In this document: positions 45,316-54,295 of the stretch, in pieces
How the letters are laid out: every line of letters begins with the position of its first letter
Position numbering within the stretch: the stretch's first letter is position 1
Assembly: GCA_964579725.1 (NCBI GenBank)
Contig: CAZOHG010000020.1
Coordinates: 1 to 57,541 of the forward strand
Direction of reading: 5' to 3'
Origin: CAZOHG01 sp964579725
Lineage (GTDB): Bacteria; Zhuqueibacterota; JdFR-76; BMS3Abin05
Length of the DNA: 57,541 bases
Position numbers and translations under genes: made by a program
The notes under the pieces: generated by a model
Databases searched by the model: none
What the model was told of the DNA's origin: nothing
Seen by the model: the letters and a program-made list of their open reading frames with translations, nothing else

Positions 45316-45627
45316 ATGATTGTTACTACCACACCCACCGTCGAGGGCAGAAAAATTCTGGATTACAAGGGAATTGTTGCAGGCGAGGCTATTATGGGTG
45401 CCAATATTGTGCGCGACCTCTTTGCCAGCATTACCGACATTGTGGGCGGAAGGGCCTCTGCCTACGAAGAAAAATTGATTAAAGCCCGCGAAATCGCCAT
45501 TGAGGAAATGACGGCTCACGCAGCCCAATTGGGCGCAAACGCTGTGGTCGGTGTGGACCTGGATTACGAAGTCGTGCGCGAAGGCATGCTCATGGTCACT
45601 GCCGCCGGTACAGCCGTCCTGATTTGA
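45316..45627 (+). CDS. YbjQ/UPF0145-family protein
   Basis: 103 aa, full length for the family. Typical features are IVTTTPTVEGRKILDYKGIVAGEAIMGANI near the start (split: TTTPTVEGRKI, YKGIVAGEAIMGANI) and LGANAVVGVDLDYEV in the middle, which pack into a ring-forming fold. The family is listed as putative heavy-metal-binding, with no proven role. AAGGAGAG precedes its ATG, 10 bp after the phosphoesterase gene. Confidence 0.95.
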   Translation: MIVTTTPTVEGRKILDYKGIVAGEAIMGANIVRDLFASITDIVGGRASAYEEKLIKAREIAIEEMTAHAAQLGANAVVGVDLDYEVVREGMLMVTAAGTAVLI

Positions 45628-45644
45628 CCTTTTCGGCTTTTGGC

Positions 45645-45673
45645 TTGACTTTCCTGGTATTTTCGCTTAAATT
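45645..45673 (+). promoter_or_regulatory. rarA operon promoter
   Basis: TTGACT (45645-45650), 17 bp, TAAATT (45668-45673), followed by TTAACG. It lies 56 bp before the rarA start. Confidence 0.65.
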
Positions 45674-45729
45674 TTAACGTTTTAGAACCGAAAACGCCGA
45701 ACTTAAAACCAGGAATTTCCGGCCACCAC

Positions 45730-47097
45730 ATGGACTTATTTCAAAAAGAAGCCACTCCGTGGAAAAAACCCGCCCCCTTTCGACCGTTACCGGACCGCGT
45801 GCGGCCTCAAACGCTGGAGGAATTTGTCGGGCAAGAGCACATTTTGGCACCGGGCAAACTGCTTCGAGAGGCCATCGAACACGACAATTTAATGTCCATG
45901 ATTTTTTGGGGGCCGCCCGGCGTGGGAAAAACCACCCTTGCGCGGCTTATTGCCCGAAAGACCAAATCCGATTTTGTGGCCCTCAGCGCCGTTACGGCCG
46001 GTGTGGCCGACGTGCGCAAGGCCATTGAGCGCGCCAAGCAAAACCTCCGGGCCAACCGACGCACCGTCCTTTTCATCGACGAAATCCACCGCTTCAACAA
46101 GGCGCAGCAGGACGCCTTGTTGCACCACGTGGAAGACGGAACGGTGTATCTCATCGGTGCAACTACGGAGAACCCCTCCTTCGAAATTAATTCGCCCCTG
46201 CTGTCTCGCTGTCGCGTCTTCAAATTGGAACCGCTTGCGCCCACTCACATTGAAACCATTGTGACGCGAGCCCTCGAAAAAGATGCCGTTCTCCGCCAAT
46301 TCGACATTAACCTCGCAGAAGACGCCCGAAATTTGCTGGTACACTTCTCCTCCGGCGATGCCCGAATCGCCCTAAGTGCCCTTGAAATGGCCTTTAAAAT
46401 GGCCAAGGAGAAAGCGACCGACCGGCAGGTCACCATTTCACGGGAGCTTGTCGAGCAAGCTTTCCAAAGCCGTGCCCTGTTTTACGACAAGAAGGCAGAC
46501 TACCATTACGATATTATTTCCGCCTTTATTAAAAGCCTTCGCGGCTCCGACCCGGATGCCGCTCTGTACTGGATGGCTCGCATGATTGACGCCGGAGAAG
46601 ACCCCAAATTTATTGCCCGCCGGATGGTCATTCTGGCCTCGGAGGATGTGGGCAACGCCGATCCCCAGGCTCTGCTCATTGCTACAGCCGGGTTTCAGGC
46701 TATTGACGTCATTGGAATGCCGGAAGGACGCATTGTTCTTGCGCAGGTTGCGACGTACCTGGCTTCGGCGCCTAAAAGCAACGCCGCTTACCTCGCCATT
46801 GGAAAAGCATTAGAGGATGTCAAAAAATCGCCCATTGAGCCCGTCCCGCTTCACATTCGCAATGCACCCACTTCTCTAATGAGAAAAATGGGGTATGCCG
46901 AGGGTTACCAATATCCCCACGATTTCCCCGGCCATTTTGTGGAACAGTCTTATCTTCCCGAAAACAAAAAGAATGCCATTTATTACGAACCCACGGAAAT
47001 TGGTTTCGAGAAAACCATAAAGGAACGACTGACGCGTCTCTGGAAAAAACGTCGGCTAAAGTTGAAACGCAGCGATGAGGAGAACCGAAAAACATGA
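45730..47097 (+). CDS. rarA: Replication-associated recombination protein RarA/MgsA
   Basis: 455 aa AAA+ ATPase. Walker A is FWGPPGVGKTTLARL (about residue 58), Walker B is LFIDEIHRFNKAQQDALL, and sensor 1 is LIGATTENPSFEI. The C-terminal tetramerisation region includes DPDAALYWMARMIDAGEDPKFIARR. It acts at stalled forks and in recombination with SSB. The gene heads an operon: its TGA overlaps the ATG of the ROK kinase gene by 4 bp. Confidence 0.97.
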   Translation: MDLFQKEATPWKKPAPFRPLPDRVRPQTLEEFVGQEHILAPGKLLREAIEHDNLMSMIFWGPPGVGKTTLARLIARKTKSDFVALSAVTAGVADVRKAIERAKQNLRANRRTVLFIDEIHRFNKAQQDALLHHVEDGTVYLIGATTENPSFEINSPLLSRCRVFKLEPLAPTHIETIVTRALEKDAVLRQFDINLAEDARNLLVHFSSGDARIALSALEMAFKMAKEKATDRQVTISRELVEQAFQSRALFYDKKADYHYDIISAFIKSLRGSDPDAALYWMARMIDAGEDPKFIARRMVILASEDVGNADPQALLIATAGFQAIDVIGMPEGRIVLAQVATYLASAPKSNAAYLAIGKALEDVKKSPIEPVPLHIRNAPTSLMRKMGYAEGYQYPHDFPGHFVEQSYLPENKKNAIYYEPTEIGFEKTIKERLTRLWKKRRLKLKRSDEENRKT

Positions 47098-48047
47098 AAG
47101 ACAAGGTCGCCATTGGGGTTGATTTGGGTGGAACCAATCTGAAAATTGCTCTGGTATCCGAAACAGGGGAAATTCTTAAAGAGATTCGGCGGGACACACA
47201 AGCCGAAAAGGGGCCGGAATTTATTCTGAGCGAAATTGAGGCAGGCGTTGACACGCTTTTGAAAGAAACTGGAGACGCTGCCGTTGCAGGTATTGGAATG
47301 GGCATTCCCGGAGCAGTGGACTACGACAATGGAATTGTCACCTATCCTCCCAATTTACCCGGCTGGAAAGAAGTTCCTGTCCGCGACCGATTCAGCCGAA
47401 AATTTCATCTTCCCGTCTTTGTGGACAACGACGCCAACGTTGCGGCACTGGCGGAAAAAGCCCACGGAGCCGGAAGGGGAGCCAATCATCTCATTTGCAT
47501 TACGCTGGGTACGGGCGTGGGTAGTGGGCTCATTCTGAACGGAAAACTTTTTCACGGGGCGGTTGGCGCCGCCGGAGAATTCGGACACACCACCATTCGA
47601 TACGACGGCCCCCAGTGCAACTGCGGCAATTACGGCTGCATTGAGCGTTACGTGGGCGCCCAATACATTGTGGAGCGCGCCGTGGACAAATTGGCGACGT
47701 ACCCCGATTCCGCTTTGCAACAGTTTCTCCTGGAAGGAAAAGACGTTACTCCGAAGGTTTTGAACGAACTCGCCGAAAGAGGAGACGCTCTGTGTTTGGA
47801 AACCCTTCGGGAAACGGGTGAGTTGCTGGGAATTGCGCTGGTCAGCGTGGTTAATTTGCTCAATTTGGAACTGATTGTCATTGCGGGCGGCATCTCCAAC
47901 GCCGGCGAAAAGCTGTTCGAGCCCATTCGGCGGAAGATCCGGGAATTGGCCCTTCCGCTGCCGCGCAGCACGGTTCAGGTCAAAAAGGCGGAAATGGGTG
48001 ATCGGGCCGGCGTGGTAGGTGCGGCTCAACTAATTTTTGAAAATTAA
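47094..48047 (+). CDS. ROK-family sugar kinase (glucokinase-like)
   Basis: 317 aa. The ATP-binding opening is GVDLGGTNLKIALV, the substrate-site aspartate lies in PVFVDNDANVAAL, followed by GTGVGSGLILNGKLFHG and the ROK zinc motif CNCGNYGCIERY; the HTTI preceding it supplies the zinc-site histidine (GEFGH). No helix-turn-helix is present, so it is a kinase rather than a ROK repressor. Glucose or an N-acyl hexosamine is the likely substrate. It is translationally coupled to rarA and lies 8 bp before lptD. Confidence 0.94.
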   Translation: MKDKVAIGVDLGGTNLKIALVSETGEILKEIRRDTQAEKGPEFILSEIEAGVDTLLKETGDAAVAGIGMGIPGAVDYDNGIVTYPPNLPGWKEVPVRDRFSRKFHLPVFVDNDANVAALAEKAHGAGRGANHLICITLGTGVGSGLILNGKLFHGAVGAAGEFGHTTIRYDGPQCNCGNYGCIERYVGAQYIVERAVDKLATYPDSALQQFLLEGKDVTPKVLNELAERGDALCLETLRETGELLGIALVSVVNLLNLELIVIAGGISNAGEKLFEPIRRKIRELALPLPRSTVQVKKAEMGDRAGVVGAAQLIFEN

Positions 48048-48055
48048 ACCTCCCC

Positions 48056-50653
48056 ATGAGGGCACTCGCCGGAAAACGATTTTTGTGGGGGATTCTTTTG
48101 GTTCTCGGCTTGTTTCAGACGGAACAACTTCCGGCACAGGCTCAACCGGCAGTGTCCGACTCACTTTCTCGGGCCAGGCGTTCCTCGGAATTGGACACCA
48201 CTATTTCCTACACGGCTCAGAAAATTTTCAGCGAGGTCTCGGCAAAAATCACCCATCTTGAGGGCCAGGCTCACGTTAAATACCGAAAAATGGAACTGAC
48301 GGCCGGTTCAATTACCATCGACTGGGACAAAAATCTTTTAACAGCCACCGGCCTGCCTGACACCCAGCGGGTCGTTTCGAAAACCAATCCCCACGACACG
48401 CTTTTGGTGCCCGGGTACAAGGAATTACCGGTTTTTACGGATGGGCGCGAGAAAATAACGGGCTTTAAAATGACGTACAATTTTGAAACCCGAAAGGGTC
48501 GCGTCACCCGCGGGCGCACCGCATTTGAGGACGGTTTCTATTCCGGCCAAATTATTAAGCGCATTTCCAAGGACGTGTATTTTGTGAAGGGCGGCACCTT
48601 TACCACCTGCAACTTGCCCCAAAATCCCCATTACCATTTTTACAGTTCCAAAATGAAGCTCATCGTGAACGACAAAGTCATTGCCAAACCCATTGTCCTT
48701 TACATTCGGCACATTCCCATTGCCGCTTTGCCGTTTGGGATGTTTCCCAACAAACCGGGCAGACATTCCGGGTTTCTCATTCCGCGGTACGGAGAAAGTG
48801 CCGTGGAAGGGCGGTATTTGCGCGACATCGGGTACTACTGGGCGGCCAGTCAGTACTGGGACACGCGCCTTTCCATGGACTACTTTGAAAAAACGGGATT
48901 CCTTTTTCACAGTACGGTTAATTACGCACTGCGGTATTTGTTAAATGGCCATGTTTCCGCGTCGTTGGTGCGGAAAACCACCGCCGGAGGCGGCAAACAA
49001 CGCCGCTGGGATTTGTCTTTTTCCCACCACCAGACATTTGACCCCACCATGTCGCTGAATGCTTCCGGGCTTTTTGTGAGCGACAACAGTTACTACCGAG
49101 ATTTCAGTTCGAATTTCAATCAGCGACTAAATCGTGAAATTCGCTCCAACGCCACTTTTTCCAAATTCTGGCGAAAATCGGGCAGTAGTATTAGTGTGAA
49201 TGTCTCGCGCACCCAAAATCTCGACTACAACACAACCACCGATGTGCTTCCTCAAATTTTCTTCCGGCTGGGCCGAAAACCGCTGGGTGACTTCTTCCGA
49301 AAAAAGAAATCCGCCTCCTTCGGAACGGGCCCTGGGCGCTCTCTAAAAAGAAAAAAACGGCGCTGGTACGATTCGATCTACCTTTCCTACAATTCCCAGT
49401 TTTTAAATCGGCGCCTGGTGCGTGCCCCTAACAACGGGCAACGCTCAACCGAACAAAAGTACGGGATTCAACACCAACTTGTGGTGAACAGTACGCAAAA
49501 GGTGTTGCGGTGGATTTCCACCAGTCAAAACCTGTCGTTGCAGGAAATCTGGGTGGATCGCTTACGGGAATATTCCTTGAACCCCAAAACCAACGCCATT
49601 CAAAGCCGTGATGTGAAAAAATTTGCGGCGCGTCACACCTACGCCCTGAGTTTTTCGGCAAACACCAAACTGTACGGGACTTTTTTCCCGAGAAAATTCG
49701 GGGTACTGGCTTTGCGGCACGTGCTCACCCCCTCAGTTTCACTGCAATTTCGGCCCGATTTTTCCGACCCGCGCTACGGCTACTACGAAACGCTGGTGGA
49801 CACAAACGGGGTTGTTCATTATCTGGATCGATTCGGAAACACGATTTTCGGCGCTACCAGTCGGGGTGGAAGCGAATCAGCCAGTTTTTCGGTGTACAAT
49901 ATCTTTCAAATGAAAGCGGGATCGGAGGAAAAACCCAAAAAAATCGACTTATTTACGTTAAATCTCTCCAGCGGGTACAATTTTAAAGCCGATTCGCTGC
50001 GACTTTCCCCCCTGGTCAGTTCGTTGCGCTCCCAACCCAGCCGAAACACCAGTTTTTTAGTGAGCGCCGGATTTAGCCCCTACCAAACCCTTCCGGGCAC
50101 CGGGCGGGTGGTGAATCGGTGGTTGGCGGCACAAAATTTTTGGAGGCCGTTCCGAGTCACCAATCTAAACAGCAGTTTTACTTTTCGCCTGAACAATCGA
50201 ATGTTCCAAAGGAAAGGAAAAAAGACGACGGCGGACAGCACGGCTCAAACTCCGGCAACCCCGACCAATCGATTTTCGGCAGTTGAAACCTTCGGAACGG
50301 GCAATCTGCCGTGGGCTGCGAATTTCTCACTCACTTACAATCTGAGCAAATACAATCCGGTTCGATCCAACAAAACATTTTGGCTCAACATGAATTCCAC
50401 CTGGCAAGTGACCAAAAATTGGAAGCTGAACTATTCGATTCGATTCGATCTGCGAAAAAACCGCGTGGTTTCGCAAAATATTGTGATTTACCGGGATTTG
50501 CACTGTTGGGAAGCGCGCCTTGTGTGGTACCCCACCGGTCCCTACCGGCACTTTTACCTGCGGATTAATATTAAATCGCCTCTGCTAAAGGATTTAAAAA
50601 TCGAGAAGCGTTCCGGTCGGGCCGGGTACTTTGGCTCCTTTCAAAATTGGTAA
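48056..50653 (+). CDS. lptD: LptD-like LPS assembly outer membrane protein
   Basis: 865 aa with a signal peptide (to about residue 30). The N-terminal OstA/LptA-like domain (about 48-190; HLEGQAHVKYRKMELTAGSITIDW) is followed by the LptD insertion-plug features GGTFTTCNLPQNPHYHF and FGMFPNKPGRHSGFLIPRYG, then a long barrel rich in alternating aromatic strands. It should insert lipopolysaccharide into the outer leaflet together with LptE. The length is near that of other FCB LptD proteins. The presence of the gene implies an LPS-bearing outer membrane. It ends the rarA-ROK-lptD operon. Confidence 0.92.
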   Translation: MRALAGKRFLWGILLVLGLFQTEQLPAQAQPAVSDSLSRARRSSELDTTISYTAQKIFSEVSAKITHLEGQAHVKYRKMELTAGSITIDWDKNLLTATGLPDTQRVVSKTNPHDTLLVPGYKELPVFTDGREKITGFKMTYNFETRKGRVTRGRTAFEDGFYSGQIIKRISKDVYFVKGGTFTTCNLPQNPHYHFYSSKMKLIVNDKVIAKPIVLYIRHIPIAALPFGMFPNKPGRHSGFLIPRYGESAVEGRYLRDIGYYWAASQYWDTRLSMDYFEKTGFLFHSTVNYALRYLLNGHVSASLVRKTTAGGGKQRRWDLSFSHHQTFDPTMSLNASGLFVSDNSYYRDFSSNFNQRLNREIRSNATFSKFWRKSGSSISVNVSRTQNLDYNTTTDVLPQIFFRLGRKPLGDFFRKKKSASFGTGPGRSLKRKKRRWYDSIYLSYNSQFLNRRLVRAPNNGQRSTEQKYGIQHQLVVNSTQKVLRWISTSQNLSLQEIWVDRLREYSLNPKTNAIQSRDVKKFAARHTYALSFSANTKLYGTFFPRKFGVLALRHVLTPSVSLQFRPDFSDPRYGYYETLVDTNGVVHYLDRFGNTIFGATSRGGSESASFSVYNIFQMKAGSEEKPKKIDLFTLNLSSGYNFKADSLRLSPLVSSLRSQPSRNTSFLVSAGFSPYQTLPGTGRVVNRWLAAQNFWRPFRVTNLNSSFTFRLNNRMFQRKGKKTTADSTAQTPATPTNRFSAVETFGTGNLPWAANFSLTYNLSKYNPVRSNKTFWLNMNSTWQVTKNWKLNYSIRFDLRKNRVVSQNIVIYRDLHCWEARLVWYPTGPYRHFYLRINIKSPLLKDLKIEKRSGRAGYFGSFQNW

Positions 50654-50869
50654 TTCACTCCTCAAGGGCTTCCTTTTTGACAGGTTCTCCCGCAACTTTT
50701 TCGGGCGGCTGGCAAGGAATCCCTGCCAGTCGACGGGGGAAACGGCACTTCAGGCAAAATACCCGTCGCGCATTTTTGCTGAGTTTCCTCTGATTTTTCC
50801 GTTCGCATTCCTTTCAACCCCTTTTGTGAGCTACCGGCACAAAAAAATCACGGTTCTCGAAAAAAATGC
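50654..50869. other. Gene-free stretch after lptD
   Basis: No gene is visible. A hairpin CTGGCA-AGGAATCCC-TGCCAG (about 50711-50731) without a T run is the only structure and might be a weak 3' end for the lptD transcript. Confidence 0.35.
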
Positions 50870-50898
50870 TTGCTTTCTCGAATAAAATCTTGTACATT
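50870..50898 (+). promoter_or_regulatory. Promoter of the lysine-riboswitch/dap operon
   Basis: TTGCTT (50870-50875), 17 bp, TACATT (50893-50898), followed by TAGTCC. The transcript would start just before the riboswitch. Confidence 0.65.
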
Positions 50899-50914
50899 TA
50901 GTCCAATTTTTTAG

Positions 50915-51100
50915 CCAACAAATAGAGGCGCCTGTTGCATCAGTAGCGGCTTTTTTTCAGAATGCGGTCTGAAAGAAAAAAGTCGTGAAAGGGTAACGGG
51001 CCGAAACAGTTTGCCCCGCATGGCAAATTGTTGGGTCAGTGTGTGAAGAACCACTGGACTGTCACGGAGAAGATTTTTCCGTGGAGCGCTATTTGGACGG
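50915..51100 (+). promoter_or_regulatory. Lysine riboswitch (L box)
   Basis: The core L-box blocks occur in order: AATAGAGGCGCC with CAGTAGC, then GTGAAAGGGTAACGGGCCGAAAC (split: GTGAAAGGG and GGGCCGAAAC), then TTGTTGGGTCAGTGT, ACTGGACTGTCACGG and CCGTGGAGCGCTATTT. These align with the Bacillus lysC element as I remember it. The outer P1 helix pairs CAAATAG (50919-50925) with CTATTTG (51089-51095). It lies upstream of dapB-dapA-dapD, the lysine/diaminopimelate branch, which strongly supports the call. Confidence 0.92.
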
Positions 51101-51177
51101 CCTACTTCAAAAGATAATCATAAAAAGTAGGTTGATTGAATCAGAGCTCTTCGGTTTAATCAGCCTTTTTTTATTTT
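51101..51177 (+). terminator. Riboswitch expression platform: alternative hairpin and intrinsic terminator
   Basis: GGTTGATT (51130-51137) pairs with AATCAGCC (51158-51165), followed by seven T, A, four T: a rho-independent terminator. An upstream hairpin CCTACTT/AAGTAGG (51101-51107 with 51125-51131) shares the GG at 51130-51131 and may compete. Lysine binding is expected to favour termination before dapB. Confidence 0.85.
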
Positions 51178-51446
51178 AGGCCTGATTTTTCGCATGGCGT
51201 CCCCACTCTTCCCGTAGCAGATTTTACCCTCTCTTTTCTTTTTGGCTAACCCATTGTTTTTTTAGGTCAGGGTGAACCGTTCCGCCGGGCGATTTTGCGG
51301 ATTGACGGGCAAAAAATATCTGTTCCGTCTCCTTTCGACGGAATCCCCCAAAAACGGAAAAAGGCTTCTTTTTTAAATGGAAAGGGCGAGCTACGTCAAC
51401 GCTCCTTGGCGATTTAGCCCGCTCTCGAAAAAAGCATGCTTCGCGG
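51178..51446. other. Long leader between terminator and dapB
   Basis: About 270 bases with no gene I can support. An open frame from 51377 is only a 5' extension of dapB. No further riboswitch-like structure was recognised. Confidence 0.4.
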
Positions 51447-51460
51447 AAAGGAGTTGCAAA

Positions 51461-52186
51461 ATGAATTTGGCACTTTTGGGTCACGGCAAAATGGGACAGG
51501 CTGTGGAACATCTGGCAGCACAGCGCGGACACAAGATTTCCGCCGTCTTTGACCGGCAAAATCCCTTCACCCCCCATTCGGATTTAAACGGGGCGGACAT
51601 CCTGATTGATTTTTCCAGTGCGGATGCCGTCCTTTCACACCTGAAATGGGCAGCTTCTACAGCCACCCCGATTGTGGAAGGCACAACAGGATGGTATTCG
51701 GAACTCCCAAAAATCCACACCTTTCAGGGACTGACCCTCTTGTACAGTCCCAATTTTTCCCTCGGCGTTTACGCCTTTTCAAAAATTGTGGAATCGGCGG
51801 CACGGCTTTTTGACCGAATCGGCGGCTACGACGCTTACATCCACGAGTGGCATCACGCGGGAAAAGCCGACAGCCCCAGCGGAACCGCCAAAAAACTGGC
51901 CGACGTGCTGTTGGCCAATTTTACATCAAAAACGCAAATTCAGGCCGAGACCAGTCACGGAAAGATCGACTCGACCCGCTTGCACGTGACGTCCACCCGT
52001 GCCGGTGCGATCTTCGGCACGCACGAAATCGGTTTCAGCTCTCCCTACGATTGGGTTACCCTTCGGCATCAAGCGGTGACCCGGGAGGGATTTGCAGAGG
52101 GGGCGCTTCGGGCGGCCGAGTGGCTGGCAGGCCGAACCGGCATTTTTACAATGGACGATCTGATGAATGATCTCTTACAGTTCTGA
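51461..52186 (+). CDS. dapB: 4-hydroxy-tetrahydrodipicolinate reductase
   Basis: 241 aa from the ATG at 51461, with AAAGGAG at 51447-51453; a longer frame upstream lacks a ribosome binding site and would precede the Rossmann start. NAD(P)H is bound by MNLALLGHGKMGQAVE. The active site motif is H128-EW-H131-H132-AG-K135, then DSPSGTA, matching His159/His160/Lys163 of the E. coli enzyme in order. It makes tetrahydrodipicolinate in the cytoplasm. First gene of dapB-dapA-dapD under the lysine riboswitch. Confidence 0.97.
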   Translation: MNLALLGHGKMGQAVEHLAAQRGHKISAVFDRQNPFTPHSDLNGADILIDFSSADAVLSHLKWAASTATPIVEGTTGWYSELPKIHTFQGLTLLYSPNFSLGVYAFSKIVESAARLFDRIGGYDAYIHEWHHAGKADSPSGTAKKLADVLLANFTSKTQIQAETSHGKIDSTRLHVTSTRAGAIFGTHEIGFSSPYDWVTLRHQAVTREGFAEGALRAAEWLAGRTGIFTMDDLMNDLLQF

Positions 52187-52217
52187 AACGCACAACCAAA
52201 CAAAAAAGGAGTTGAAA

Positions 52218-53108
52218 ATGAACGGAACACAATTTCGAGGAACAACCGTTGCCCTGGTCACCCCGTTCAGGCAAAACGGAGAAATCGACGAAGAGCGGCT
52301 TCGTCAGTTGGTGGATTGGCATATCGAGCAGGGAACGGACGTGATTTTAGCGTGCGGAACAACCGGAGAAAGCGCCACTCTTTCCCACGAGGAGCACCAC
52401 CGCGTTATGGAAATCATCATTCAGCAGGCAAACGGCCGGGTTCCCGTTCTGGCTGGGGCCGGAAGTAATTCCACGGCCGAAGCCATTTCCCTGACCCAAT
52501 TTGCCGAAAAGGCCGGAGCGGACGGAATTCTTTCCGTCGGCCCGTACTACAACAAACCCACTCAGGAAGGATTTTACCAGCATTTCAAAGCCATCGCGGA
52601 ATCTACCCAACTTCCGGTGATTCTCTACAACGTGCCCGGGCGAACTGGAACCAACATTTCCGCCGAAACCACACTCCGGCTGGCTCAAATCCCCAACATC
52701 GTCGGGATCAAAGAAGCCAGCGGAAAATTTTCCCAAATCATGGAAATTCTCCGGCAGCGTCCCGAGGGCTTTGTGGTCCTTTCCGGCGACGACTCGATTA
52801 CCCTACCCCTAATTGCATTAGGGGGCGACGGTGCCATTTCCGTCGTGGCAAACGAAGTACCCGCGCTGTTTCACGAAATGGTACACCTTGCTTTTCGCAA
52901 CCAGTGGGAAAAAGCCCGCGCCCTTCACTTCAGACTACTCCCGCTCATGGAAATGAATTTCGTTGAAACCAATCCCATCCCCGTCAAAACGGCTCTTGCC
53001 CTAATGGGAAAAATCGAGGAGAATTTCCGGCTGCCGTTGGTGAAAATGTCTCCGTCAAATAGAGTGAGCTTGCGTAACTTGCTACATAGTCTGAAACTAA
53101 TTGCTTAA
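52218..53108 (+). CDS. dapA: 4-hydroxy-tetrahydrodipicolinate synthase
   Basis: 296 aa from the ATG at 52218 with AAGGAG upstream; the longer frame begins within dapB. Key residues are Lys165 in GIKEASG (Schiff base with pyruvate), Tyr137 in YNVPGRTG, and the CGTTGESATLSHEE and GPYYNKPTQEGFYQHF motifs. It condenses pyruvate and aspartate semialdehyde, the first committed step to diaminopimelate and lysine. It lies 31 bp after dapB. Confidence 0.97.
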   Translation: MNGTQFRGTTVALVTPFRQNGEIDEERLRQLVDWHIEQGTDVILACGTTGESATLSHEEHHRVMEIIIQQANGRVPVLAGAGSNSTAEAISLTQFAEKAGADGILSVGPYYNKPTQEGFYQHFKAIAESTQLPVILYNVPGRTGTNISAETTLRLAQIPNIVGIKEASGKFSQIMEILRQRPEGFVVLSGDDSITLPLIALGGDGAISVVANEVPALFHEMVHLAFRNQWEKARALHFRLLPLMEMNFVETNPIPVKTALALMGKIEENFRLPLVKMSPSNRVSLRNLLHSLKLIA

Positions 53109-53169
53109 CTCAAGCGGAACAAACGAATAGAATATCCACAGCTCATCTCAATTGGAAGGAAATCAAGGA

Positions 53170-54012
53170 ATGGAAGATTTAGCCTTAAAAATAAAGGAAC
53201 TGTACGAACAGAAGAAATCGCTTTCTCCGGGAACTTTTGAACCGATTTTTAGGGAATTCGTGAACGGATTGAACAGCGGCATTTTCCGCGCCGCGGAATT
53301 TCACAATGGGCGGTGGAGGGTTAATTCCTGGGTCAAACAGGGCATTTTGCTTGGATTCCGCTACGGGAAGATTCGGACGATTTCACAGAATTCGGTTTTC
53401 TATTTTTCGGACAAACACACCTTTCCCACTCGTCCGATGGCGGATTCCCGGTCGGTACGCGTGGTTCCTGGCGGAACCACGCTTCGTACAGGGAGTTTTA
53501 TCGGCAAAAATGTGGTGATTATGCCCCCGGCTTACGTGAACACGGGCGCCTACGTAGGCGACAACACGCTCATTGATTCGCACGCACTGGTGGGCTCCTG
53601 CGCCCAAATCGGCTCCCACGTGCACCTGAGCGCAGGAGCTCAAATCGGGGGCGTTTTGGAACCCGTGAGCGCGTTGCCTGTCATTATTGAGGACCACGTT
53701 TTGGTGGGAGGGAATTGCGGTGTGTACGAGGGAACCATCGTCAAACGAGGGGCTGTGTTGGGAGCGGGAACGATTCTAACCGCTTCTGTTCCGGTGTACG
53801 ATCTGGTTCACCAAAAGATTATTCGAGCGTCAAAAGAAGAGCCGCTAATTGTCCCGGAAAATGCGGTGGTGGTCCCCGGAAGCCGTCCCGTCACAGAAAA
53901 TTCTTTTGCCCGGGAAAATTCCCTGCAGATTTCCTGTGGCCTTATTGTTAAATACCGGGACGACCGAACTGAATCGGCCACGGCCTTAGAAGACCTGCTG
54001 CGGAAAAATTGA
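53170..54012 (+). CDS. dapD: Tetrahydrodipicolinate N-succinyltransferase-type acyltransferase
   Basis: 280 aa from the ATG at 53170; GGAAGG lies ten bases upstream, and the earlier in-frame TTG is less likely. The N-terminal helical domain (about 1-90; WRVNSWVKQGILLGFR) is typical of DapD. The left-handed b-helix (about 95-240) has the hexapeptide repeats VVPGGTTLRTGSFIGKNVVIMP, GAYVGDNTLIDSHALVGSCAQIG, HLSAGAQIGGVLEP (quoted in parts). It succinylates tetrahydrodipicolinate, indicating the succinylase route to diaminopimelate rather than the aminotransferase route. It is the last gene of the dap operon; the downstream dap genes are not in the window. Confidence 0.95.
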   Translation: MEDLALKIKELYEQKKSLSPGTFEPIFREFVNGLNSGIFRAAEFHNGRWRVNSWVKQGILLGFRYGKIRTISQNSVFYFSDKHTFPTRPMADSRSVRVVPGGTTLRTGSFIGKNVVIMPPAYVNTGAYVGDNTLIDSHALVGSCAQIGSHVHLSAGAQIGGVLEPVSALPVIIEDHVLVGGNCGVYEGTIVKRGAVLGAGTILTASVPVYDLVHQKIIRASKEEPLIVPENAVVVPGSRPVTENSFARENSLQISCGLIVKYRDDRTESATALEDLLRKN

Positions 54013-54203
54013 ATGGGAAAACGCACCGCCGCACCCACCCGTAAACGAGTGGGCTCCAAATCGGTCTGTGTCCTGCGGACACGGGGAAATGTTGCAAGTC
54101 AATTGTTCCTTTGGAAGGGGGAACTACAGGGGGATGTTTTTCGGGTTCACCCCAACCGCCCGGATTTGCAGGAACAACACCGTCATGGAAGATTAACAGC
54201 TTC

Positions 54204-54242
54204 GGCTTCTGCCTTCCGGATTGGGTTTGGGAGGCAGAAGCC
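54204..54242. repeat. Perfect 11-bp inverted repeat between convergent genes
   Basis: GGCTTCTGCCT (54204-54214) and AGGCAGAAGCC (54232-54242) around a 17-base loop, in the 283-bp gap between dapD and the UPF0182 gene. There is no T run. It may act as a bidirectional 3' end or be a small repeat unit; no gene is supported in the gap. Confidence 0.5.
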
Positions 54243-54295
54243 AGCAATAGAGCCTGTGAAAAATCCCCCTGCTATCGCGTTTTTGTTCATCTGCG

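Noticed and set aside
51377..51460. Longer start for dapB
   Set aside because: The extension lacks a ribosome binding site and precedes the Rossmann motif; the ATG at 51461 has AAAGGAG at ideal spacing.
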